A stretch of 64,000 nucleotides of DNA, from assembly GCF_039523795.1 (NCBI RefSeq), contig NZ_BAAAFZ010000060.1, forward strand, positions 62,001 through 126,000, in the 5' to 3' direction. Below, piece after piece: positions 1 to 7,344 of the stretch. This stretch comes from Craurococcus roseus (GTDB taxonomy: Bacteria; Pseudomonadota; Alphaproteobacteria; Acetobacterales; Acetobacteraceae). Made by a program: the position numbers and the translations under genes. Under the pieces are notes generated by a model. That model was not told the DNA's origin. It worked only from the letters and a program-made list of their open reading frames with translations, and ran no database searches. Every line of letters starts with the position of its first letter. Positions within the stretch are counted from its first letter, which is position 1.

Positions 1-1579
1 TCCCCACGAAGGCGATGGTCATGGAGAACAGCGCCGGGTTGTCGTAGGGGAACCAAGCCTCCCTGAAGCCGAAGGTCTGCACCCAGACCGCCTTGCTCAA
101 CACCACCATCATCACGGCGCTGACCAGGCCGGCGAACCCGCCCACCATGGCGCCGAAGGTGGTGCAGCCCTTCCACATCGTGCTCATCAGCAGGACGGGG
201 AAGTTGCAGGAGGCCGCCACGGCGAAGGCCAGGCCCACCATGAAGGCGACGTTCTGGTTCTCGAACACGTAGCCCAGGACGATCGCCACGACGCCGATCA
301 CCACCGCGGTGATCTTGGAGATGTTGACCTCCTTCCGCTCGTTGGTGCGGCCGCGGGCGATGACCTCGGCGTAGAGGTCGTGGCTGACCGCCGAGGCGCC
401 GGACAGCGTCAGCCCGGCCACCACGGCGAGGATGGTGGCGAAGGCCACCGCCGAGATGAAGCCGAGGAAGAGGCCGCCGCCCACGGCGTTGGCCAGGTGC
501 ACCGCCGCCATGTTGGTGCCGCCGATGAGGCCGGTGATCTTGTTGACCACGCCGCCCGCCCCCGCCGTGTAGTAGGACGGGTCGTTCATCAGGAAGGTGA
601 TGGCGCCGAAGCCGATGATGAAGGTCAAGATGTAGAAGTAGGCGATGAAGCCGGTGGCGTAGAACACGCTCTTCCGCGCGGCCTGCGCGTCGGACACGGT
701 GAAGAAGCGCATCAGGATGTGCGGCAGGCCGGCGGTGCCGAACATCAGCGCCAAGCCGAGGGAGATGGTGGAAACGGGGTCGGACACCATCCCGCCCGGC
801 GCCATGATGGCGTCGCCCTTCGGGTGGGTGCGCACCGCCTCGGAGAACATGGCCTCCGGGTTGAAGCCGAAGTTCCACAGCACGGCCAGCGCCATGAAGG
901 TCGCGCCGCCCAGCAGCAGGCAGGCCTTGATGATCTGCACCCAGGTGGTGGCCTTCATGCCGCCGAAGGCGACGTAAACGATCATCAGCGCGCCGACGAT
1001 GACGATCGCGTACAGGTAGTCCAGCCCGAACAGCAGCTCGATCAGCTTGCCCGCGCCCACCATCTGCGCGATCAGGTAGAAGGCGACCACGACCAGCGTG
1101 CCGGTCGCGGACAGGATGCGGATCTGCGTCTGGTCCAGCCGGAAGGAAGCGACGTCGGCGAAGGTGAACTTGCCGAGGTTGCGCAGCCGCTCGGCGATCA
1201 GGAACAGCACGATCGGCCAGCCCACCAGGAAGCCGATGGAGTAGAGCAGCCCGTCGAAGCCCGACGCGAAGACCAGGCCGGAGATGCCGAGGAAGCTCGC
1301 GGCCGACATGTAGTCGCCGGCGATGGCCAAGCCGTTCTGGAAGCCGGTGATGCCGCCGCCCGCCGCGTAGAAGTCCGCCGCCGACTTGCTGCCCTGCGCC
1401 GCCCGGTAGGTGATGTAGAGCGTGCCGAGCACGAAGGCGAAGAACATCACGATGGCCGCGGGGTTCAGCCCCTGCTTGCCGCCGCCCTCCACGGCGGGCG
1501 CCGCCAGCGCCGAGACGAGGAGGCCGCATGCCCCGATCATGGCCGTGGCGGCGAGCGGAAGGGAAAGCCTCCGCAGCAT
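1..1579 (-). CDS. actP: Cation/acetate symporter ActP (3' end outside window)
   Basis: Sodium:solute symporter that imports acetate and other short monocarboxylates across the inner membrane. Reading the complement from the ATG at 1579 gives a signal-like hydrophobic N-terminus followed by many transmembrane segments. Characteristic stretches include AAQGSKSAADFYAAGGG, the DYMSAASFLGISG segment and GLPHILMRFFTV, all typical of ActP. The stop codon lies beyond the left edge, so about 526 residues are visible. The start overlaps the stop of the upstream DUF485 gene (TGATG), so the two are probably translationally coupled. A propionyl-CoA synthetase diverges upstream, consistent with short-chain acid use. 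Confidence 0.95.
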   Translation of the reverse strand, partial: MLRRLSLPLAATAMIGACGLLVSALAAPAVEGGGKQGLNPAAIVMFFAFVLGTLYITYRAAQGSKSAADFYAAGGGITGFQNGLAIAGDYMSAASFLGISGLVFASGFDGLLYSIGFLVGWPIVLFLIAERLRNLGKFTFADVASFRLDQTQIRILSATGTLVVVAFYLIAQMVGAGKLIELLFGLDYLYAIVIVGALMIVYVAFGGMKATTWVQIIKACLLLGGATFMALAVLWNFGFNPEAMFSEAVRTHPKGDAIMAPGGMVSDPVSTISLGLALMFGTAGLPHILMRFFTVSDAQAARKSVFYATGFIAYFYILTFIIGFGAITFLMNDPSYYTAGAGGVVNKITGLIGGTNMAAVHLANAVGGGLFLGFISAVAFATILAVVAGLTLSGASAVSHDLYAEVIARGRTNERKEVNISKITAVVIGVVAIVLGYVFENQNVAFMVGLAFAVAASCNFPVLLMSTMWKGCTTFGAMVGGFAGLVSAVMMVVLSKAVWVQTFGFREAWFPYDNPALFSMTIAFVG

Positions 1580-1884
1580 CAGACGATCTCCTTCGTCAGG
1601 TCGCGGGTGAGGTCGTCGAAGCGCGAATTGGCCCGCTGCACGTAGATGCCGGTGAGCAGGAAGGCCGAAACGATCACCGCCAGCCCGAGCACGATGCCGA
1701 GCGAGGTGACGCCCCCGCCGACCTTCACCGCCATCAGCCCCGGCGCGAAGGCCACCAGCAGGATGAAGCCGAGATAGATGGCGAGCATCGCCGCCGCCAA
1801 GGTCCAGGCGAAGCCGGACCGGGTGCGGACGAGTTCCTGGAATTTGGGGTTGCCCAATATGCGTTGATGGTCGCTTTGGACCAT
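1579..1884 (-). CDS. DUF485 inner-membrane protein partnering ActP
   Basis: A 101-residue protein with two hydrophobic segments (about residues 25-50 and 58-80), matching the DUF485/YjcH family that almost always precedes actP. Its role is not established; a subunit or assembly factor of the acetate permease is usually inferred. The ATG at 1884 follows GGGGAGAC on the complementary strand, a reasonable ribosome binding site. The stop overlaps the actP start by one base. The charged ends (NPKFQELV near the start, RDLTKEIV at the end) are typical of the family. Confidence 0.88.
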   Translation of the reverse strand: MVQSDHQRILGNPKFQELVRTRSGFAWTLAAAMLAIYLGFILLVAFAPGLMAVKVGGGVTSLGIVLGLAVIVSAFLLTGIYVQRANSRFDDLTRDLTKEIV

Positions 1885-2139
1885 GGAAACGTCTCCCCGT
1901 CGTTGTCACTGGCGGGCTTCGCGGCCCGCTTCCCAAGCCGCGCGGAACGAAGCCGGCGGCACAGACCCATGCAGTAGGGTTTGTTCACAAACCTGCATAG
2001 ATCGTCGTTGCCATCCTTCCGCAGCCGGCGCGACGGCGGCTGTCACGCGCGCGCGATCGGAGCCTCCTCGCGCGGCTTGCGACCGCTCCCCGGCCTTGCC
2101 ACCCTGTCCGGCAACGAACCGGGTTCCGGGAGGCCCACC

Positions 2140-4041
2140 ATGGACAGCAGCGCCAGCGGTGCCAGCGGCGGCTACGACGCGGTCTACGCCGCGTGGCGGC
2201 GCGACCCTGAGGCGTACTGGGCGGAGGCGGCGCGCGGCATCGCGTGGAGCGAGGCACCGCGCCGGGCCTTCGACCCCTCGCTCGGCGCCTACGGCCGTTG
2301 GTTCCCCGGCGGGCGCCTGAACACCTGCCACAACGCGCTCGACCGGCACGTCGCCGCCGGGCACGGCGACCGGCCGGCCCTGATCCACGACAGCCCGATG
2401 ACCGGGAAGGTCGAGACGCTCACCTACGCCCGGATGCTGGAACGCACGGCGAAGCTCGCCGGCGCGCTGGCCGCGCTCGGCGTCGGCGCGGGCGACCGGG
2501 TCGTCGTCTACATGCCGATGGTGCCCGAAGCGGCGATCGCCATGCTGGCCTGCGCCCGCCTGGGCGCCGTGCACTCCGTGGTGTTCGGCGGCTTCGCGGC
2601 GGCGGAGTTGGCGGCGCGCATCGCCGATGCGCAGCCGAAGGTCGTGGTCGCCGCCTCCTGCGGGTTGGAGCCGGGCCGCGTGGTCGCCTACAAGCCGCTG
2701 CTCGACGCGGCCATCGCCATGTCGCCGCACAAGCCCGAAGCGTGCCTGATCCTGCAACGCCCCGAGCGGCCCTGCGACCTCCTGCCCGGCCGCGACCGCG
2801 ACTTCCGCGAAGCGGAAGCCACCGCCCAACCGCACCCGTGCGTGCCGGTGGAGGCGACCGACCCGCTCTACATCCTCTACACCTCCGGCACGACGGGTAA
2901 GCCCAAGGGCATCGTGCGCGACACCGGCGGCCACGCGGTGGCGCTGCACCACTCCATGCGCCTCATCTACGGCCTCGGCGCCGGCGACGTGTTCTGGACC
3001 GCCTCGGATGTCGGCTGGGTGGTCGGGCACAGCTACATCGTCTATGCGCCGCTGCTCGCCGGCTGCACGAGCGTCCTCTACGAAGGCAAGCCGGTCGGCA
3101 CGCCCGACGCCGGCGCCTTCTGGCGAGTCTGCGCCCAGCACGGCGTGAAGGTGCTGTTCACCGCGCCCACCGCGCTTCGCGCCATCAAGAAGGAGGACGC
3201 GGACGGCAAGCTCCTCCGCCAGCACGACCTGTCGAAGCTGGAAGCGCTCTACCTCGCGGGCGAGCGCTGCGACCCGGACACCGCGATCTGGGCCGGGAAG
3301 CTGCTCGGCAAGCCGGTGGTGGACCACTGGTGGCAGACGGAGACCGGCTGGCCCATCACCGCCGGCTTCCGCGGCCCCGGCCTGTTCCCGTTGAAGCCGG
3401 GCAGCGGCGGCAAACCCTCGCCGGGCTGGGACATCGTGGCGCTGGACGAGGACGGGAAGGAGAAGCCTCGCGGCGAGATCGGCAACCTCGCCGCCCGCCT
3501 GCCCTTGCCGCCCGCCGCGCTGCCCACGCTTTGGAACGCCGACGACCGCTTCCGCGAGTCCTACCTCCGCCGGTACCCCGGCTTCTACGACACCTCCGAC
3601 GCCGGGATGGTGGACGAGGAAGGCTACGTCTGGGTGATGGGCCGCACGGACGACATCATCAACGTCGCCGGCCACCGCCTTTCCACCGGCGCGATGGAGG
3701 AGGTGCTGTCCAGCCACAAGGACGTCGCGGAATGCGCGGTGATCGGCGTCAAGGATGCCCTGAAGGGCCAAGCGCCGATGGGCTTGGTGGTGCTCAAGGC
3801 CGGCGTCCAGCGGGCGGAGGCGGAGATCGCCGCCGAGCTGGTGGCGCTGGTGCGCGAGCGCATCGGCCCCGTGGCCGCCTTCAAGGACGCGCGGGTGGTG
3901 CCGCGCCTGCCCAAGACCCGCAGCGGCAAGATCCTGCGCGCCACCATGCGCAGCATCGCCGACGGCGAAAACTACGCCGTGCCGCCCACCATCGACGACC
4001 CGGCGATCCTGGAGGAGATGGAAGGCGCGCTCAGGCCGTGA
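2140..4041 (+). CDS. prpE: Propionyl-CoA synthetase / acyl-CoA synthetase
   Basis: ATP-dependent acid:CoA ligase (ANL superfamily) activating propionate or a similar short acid through an acyl-adenylate. The 633 residues match PrpE length. The AMP-binding P-loop TSGTTGKPKG starts near residue 248, a WWQTETGWP segment follows, and the C-terminal SGKILR motif carries the catalytic lysine (about K597) that acetylation usually controls. The start at 2140 is chosen because GGGAGG lies just upstream and the family N-terminus (YDAVYAAWRRDPEAYW) follows. An upstream in-frame extension exists but looks non-coding. It diverges from the DUF485-actP pair, so uptake and activation are linked. Its 3' end overlaps the convergent sugar dehydrogenase by 11 bases. 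Confidence 0.9.
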   Translation: MDSSASGASGGYDAVYAAWRRDPEAYWAEAARGIAWSEAPRRAFDPSLGAYGRWFPGGRLNTCHNALDRHVAAGHGDRPALIHDSPMTGKVETLTYARMLERTAKLAGALAALGVGAGDRVVVYMPMVPEAAIAMLACARLGAVHSVVFGGFAAAELAARIADAQPKVVVAASCGLEPGRVVAYKPLLDAAIAMSPHKPEACLILQRPERPCDLLPGRDRDFREAEATAQPHPCVPVEATDPLYILYTSGTTGKPKGIVRDTGGHAVALHHSMRLIYGLGAGDVFWTASDVGWVVGHSYIVYAPLLAGCTSVLYEGKPVGTPDAGAFWRVCAQHGVKVLFTAPTALRAIKKEDADGKLLRQHDLSKLEALYLAGERCDPDTAIWAGKLLGKPVVDHWWQTETGWPITAGFRGPGLFPLKPGSGGKPSPGWDIVALDEDGKEKPRGEIGNLAARLPLPPAALPTLWNADDRFRESYLRRYPGFYDTSDAGMVDEEGYVWVMGRTDDIINVAGHRLSTGAMEEVLSSHKDVAECAVIGVKDALKGQAPMGLVVLKAGVQRAEAEIAAELVALVRERIGPVAAFKDARVVPRLPKTRSGKILRATMRSIADGENYAVPPTIDDPAILEEMEGALRP

Positions 4042-5407
4042 CGACGTTCGGCCCCGAAAGGCCAAGGCGGGCGCAGACGTTGCGCGTGTCCACCACCAAC
4101 GGCACGGCGGACACCAGCGCCGCGTAGTCCACCCCGTCGTGGTCGGCGGCGATCAGCGCCGCGTCGAAGCCGCGCAGCGCCCCCGCCGACAAGGCGGGGA
4201 CGCCCCGGCGCCCCGCGAGGGCCGGGTGTTCCGGCAGCCGCGGCAGCTCGGGCACCAACGGGTCGAAGTACGCGGCTTCGGCGCCGGCGGCTTCCAGCAT
4301 CTCCATCAGCCGCAGCCCGGGGCTCTCCCGCGCGTCCGCGAGGTTGCGCTTGTAGCCGACGCCGAGCACCAGCACGCGGCGCCCCGCGAGCCCCCGGCGC
4401 CCGCGCGCCGCCAGCGCTTCGCCCAAGCGGCGGAGCACGTGGCGCGGCATTTCGTCGTTGATGGCGCAGGCGAGGTCGAGGAGGCGCGTCTCCACCCCAC
4501 GCTCCCGCGCGCGCCACGCGAGGTAGTGCGGGTCCACCGGGATGCAGTGCCCGCCCGGCCCCGGGCCCGGCCAGAACGGCATGTAGCCGAAGGGCTTGGT
4601 CGCCGCCGCCTCCGTCACCGCCCAAGGGTCGATGCCCATGGCGCCGAAGGCCAGCTTCAGCTCGTTGGCCAACGCGATGTTCACCGCGCGGAACACGTTC
4701 TCCGCCAGCTTCGCCGCCTCGGCCGTCTCCAGGTCCGCCACGGGCACGGCGCGGCGGACCACGGCGCCGTAGAGCATGAGCGCCACGCGCAGGGACGCCG
4801 CGTCGGCGCCGGCCACCAGCTTCGGGATGTCGGCGGTCCCGAACTCCGCGTTGCCTGGGTCTTCGCGCTCCGGCGAATAGGCCAGGAAGACGTCGCGCCC
4901 GCAGCGCAGGCCGGTGGACTCCAGCAAGGGCAGCAACCGCTCCCGTGTGGTGCCGGGCCAGGTGGTGGACTCCAGCACGACGAGCTGGCCGGGCCGCAAG
5001 CGCCGCGCCGCCTGCGCCGCCGCCGCCTCCACGCAGGAAAGGTCCGGCCGCCGGTCCGGCCCGAGCGGCGTCGGCACGCAGATCAGCACCGCGTCCGCCC
5101 TTGAGAGGTCGTCCTCGCCGCCCGGGCGGAAGCTCCCGTCACGGAGCGCCCGCTCGAGCGCTTCGGCGGGCACGTGCCGCAACGGGCTGTCGCCGGCGGA
5201 GAGCCGGGCGAGGCGCGCCGGGTCGCTGTCGAGGCCGACCGTCCGGAAACCCGCCTTCGCCGCCGCCAGCGCCAAGGGCAGGCCGACATGGCCCAGCCCG
5301 ACCACCGCCACCGTGGCCGTCCGCGCGGCCAAGCGGCGCGCCAGCCCCGCCGCGGCGGATCGGTCGGGTACAGGCGGCGCGGCCGCTGCCGCCACGGAGT
5401 CGAGCAT
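4031..5407 (-). CDS. UDP-sugar 6-dehydrogenase (WecC/WbpA type)
   Basis: NAD-dependent nucleotide-sugar dehydrogenase that oxidises the C6 hydroxyl of a UDP-hexose or UDP-N-acetylhexosamine to a uronic acid. The 458 residues show an N-terminal Rossmann motif (VGLGHVGLPLA, about residues 36-46), the YSPEREDPG stretch that fits the UDP-HexNAc branch, a catalytic lysine region (AAKLAENVFRAVN, K233) and the catalytic cysteine in GPGPGGHCIPVDP (C288). The C-terminal UDP-binding domain carries GVGYKRNLADARESP. It probably supplies a uronic acid to the glycan genes on its right. The adjacent divergent epimerase fits this. The exact substrate is not readable from sequence. Confidence 0.88.
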   Translation of the reverse strand: MLDSVAAAAAPPVPDRSAAAGLARRLAARTATVAVVGLGHVGLPLALAAAKAGFRTVGLDSDPARLARLSAGDSPLRHVPAEALERALRDGSFRPGGEDDLSRADAVLICVPTPLGPDRRPDLSCVEAAAAQAARRLRPGQLVVLESTTWPGTTRERLLPLLESTGLRCGRDVFLAYSPEREDPGNAEFGTADIPKLVAGADAASLRVALMLYGAVVRRAVPVADLETAEAAKLAENVFRAVNIALANELKLAFGAMGIDPWAVTEAAATKPFGYMPFWPGPGPGGHCIPVDPHYLAWRARERGVETRLLDLACAINDEMPRHVLRRLGEALAARGRRGLAGRRVLVLGVGYKRNLADARESPGLRLMEMLEAAGAEAAYFDPLVPELPRLPEHPALAGRRGVPALSAGALRGFDAALIAADHDGVDYAALVSAVPLVVDTRNVCARLGLSGPNVVTA

Positions 5408-5560
5408 GGCGCGCGAGGTAGCAAGCGCGCGCGACGGAGGTCAACCTGAGATAGTGAAACCGAACTGCATTTCTCGCATGGCGCGCTCGCGCCGCGCTGG
5501 ACAGCCGGACCGTCCGCACAATAGGAAGACCCGGCATTTCGGACGCCGGGCATTCTCTGG

Positions 5561-6562
5561 ATGAAGTTCCTCGTCACCGGCAGCGCCGGCTTCATTGGCT
5601 TCCACCTGTGCCGGCGGCTGCTGCGGGACGGGCACGCGGTGGCCGGCCTCGACGCGATGGTGCCCTACTACGACGTTCGTTTGAAGGAGGCGCGGCACGC
5701 CATCCTCGCCGAACACGCCGCGTTCCGCCCGCGCCTCGTGGACCTGGCCGACGCCGACGCGCTCCGCGCCGCCGTGGACGCGGAAGAACCGGAGGCGGTG
5801 CTGCACCTCGCCGCGCAGGCCGGGGTGCGGTACGCGCTGGAGAACCCCGACAGCTACGTCCGCAGCAACATCACGGGCACCCACAACCTGCTGGAAGCGT
5901 GCCGCCGGCACCCGGTGCGGCACCTGCTGTTCGCCTCCACCTCCTCGGCCTATGGCGCCAACGCCTCCATGCCGTTCCGCGAGACGGACGCGGCGGCGAC
6001 GCCCCTCAACATCTACGCCGCGAGCAAGCTCGCCGCCGAGCACCTCTGCCATTCCCACGCGCACCTGTGGAAGCGGCCGGTCACGGCCTTCCGCTTCTTC
6101 ACCGTCTACGGCCCCTGGGGCCGGCCGGACATGGCGCCCTGGCGCTTCACCGAGGCGGTGCTGCGCGGCGAGCCCATCGCCGTCCACAACCACGGCCGCA
6201 TGGAGCGCGACTTCACCTACGTGGACGACCTGGTGGAAGCCGTCGCCCGCTTGGTGGACGCCGTGCCCGAGGCCGGCCGGCGCGTCGCCGAGTGCGACTC
6301 GGTCAGCCCGGCCGCGCCCTTCCGCGTGGTGAACATCGGCAACGCCAACCCCGTGCCGCTGCTCGGCTTCATCGCAGAGGTCGAGCGCGCCACCGGGCGC
6401 CCGGCCAGGCGCGAGATGCGCGAGATGCACCCCGGCGAGGTGGTGAAGACCTGGGCCGACACCTCCCTGTTGGCGGCGCTGACCGGTTACCGGCCTTCCA
6501 CGCCCATCGGCCGCGGCGTAGACGCCTTCGTCGCGTGGTTCCGCGACCACCACCGCATCTGA
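5561..6562 (+). CDS. NAD-dependent epimerase, UDP-glucuronate 4-epimerase-like
   Basis: Extended short-chain dehydrogenase/reductase that inverts a sugar hydroxyl on a nucleotide sugar. It has 333 residues, with the NAD-binding GSAGFIG motif at residues 7-13, a serine-rich strand (FASTSSAYG, about 125-132) and the catalytic Y152-AAS-K156 pair. LDAMVPYYDVRLKEAR and the long C-terminal WADTSLL region resemble UDP-glucuronate epimerases of the LpsL/CapI group. The preceding divergent gene makes UDP-uronic acids, so this enzyme would generate galacturonate-type donors. The methyltransferase begins 8 bases after its stop, indicating one transcript. Confidence 0.85.
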   Translation: MKFLVTGSAGFIGFHLCRRLLRDGHAVAGLDAMVPYYDVRLKEARHAILAEHAAFRPRLVDLADADALRAAVDAEEPEAVLHLAAQAGVRYALENPDSYVRSNITGTHNLLEACRRHPVRHLLFASTSSAYGANASMPFRETDAAATPLNIYAASKLAAEHLCHSHAHLWKRPVTAFRFFTVYGPWGRPDMAPWRFTEAVLRGEPIAVHNHGRMERDFTYVDDLVEAVARLVDAVPEAGRRVAECDSVSPAAPFRVVNIGNANPVPLLGFIAEVERATGRPARREMREMHPGEVVKTWADTSLLAALTGYRPSTPIGRGVDAFVAWFRDHHRI

Positions 6563-6569
6563 GGACCCG

Positions 6570-7313
6570 ATGAGCGGCCAGCTCCGATTCCTGACCGGCT
6601 ACGAGCAGTTGGTGAAGAACCTGCTCAAGAGCCTGCCCGAGGACGACGCGGCGGCGCAGGCCGTGGGCGGCAGCTTCGAGTACTACGGCGTGCTGGAGCA
6701 CGCGCTGCTGCGGGGCGAGGGCCTGCGCGACGGCTCGACGGTCATCGACGTCGGCTGCGGCTCCGGCCGGCTCGCCACCAAGCTCGCCCGCTACCCGAAG
6801 CTGCGCTACCTCGGCCTCGACGTGGTGCCGGAGCTGCTGGACTACGCGCGCCGCAAGGCGGGCCGGCTGGACTTCCGGTTCGAGAAGGTGGACGCGGTGC
6901 GGCTGCCCTTCGACGCGCTTGCGGCCGACTTCTGCGTCTTCTTCTCGGTCTTCACCCACATCCTGCCGGAAGAATCCTACGTCTACCTGGAGGAGGCGCA
7001 CCGGGTGCTGAAGCCGGGCGGCAAGGCGGTGTTCTCCTTCCTGGAGCACGCCTCCGCCGCGAGCAAGCCGGTGTTCGACGCGAACCTGGCCTGGGTGCGG
7101 GAGCGGCACATGGCCGGCCACCTCAACACCTTCCTGCACCGCGCCGACCTCCGCCTCTGGGCGGGGCGCATCGGCTTCGAGGTCGCCGCCCTGCACCTGG
7201 GCGAGTCGAAGTTCATCGAGGTGGACGCGGACTGCGCCGCGCCCCCCGCCGTCGCCGAGGGCCTGTACGCCCTCGGCCAGTCCGTCTGCGTGCTGCGGAA
7301 GCGCGGCGGCTGA
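6570..7313 (+). CDS. Class I SAM-dependent methyltransferase
   Basis: Probable methyltransferase of 247 residues. The SAM-binding motif I is VIDVGCGSGRLATKL (about residues 57-71), followed by a conserved acidic strand end (YLGLDVV) and a post-motif region with EEAHRVLKPGGKAVF typical of Methyltransf_11/25 enzymes. It starts 8 bases after the epimerase stop and is probably cotranscribed with it. In this context it may O-methylate a sugar of the surface glycan or a glycosylated protein. That substrate is inference; the fold assignment is firm. Its 3' end converges with the large RTX gene, 31 bases apart. Confidence 0.85.
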   Translation: MSGQLRFLTGYEQLVKNLLKSLPEDDAAAQAVGGSFEYYGVLEHALLRGEGLRDGSTVIDVGCGSGRLATKLARYPKLRYLGLDVVPELLDYARRKAGRLDFRFEKVDAVRLPFDALAADFCVFFSVFTHILPEESYVYLEEAHRVLKPGGKAVFSFLEHASAASKPVFDANLAWVRERHMAGHLNTFLHRADLRLWAGRIGFEVAALHLGESKFIEVDADCAAPPAVAEGLYALGQSVCVLRKRGG

Positions 7314-7344
7314 CAGGCCGCCGCCGCGCCGCGACCGCCCCCGG

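Noticed and set aside
1906..4065. 719-codon minus-strand frame over prpE
   Set aside because: No recognisable motif; the plus strand encodes a full-length acyl-CoA synthetase with all motifs.
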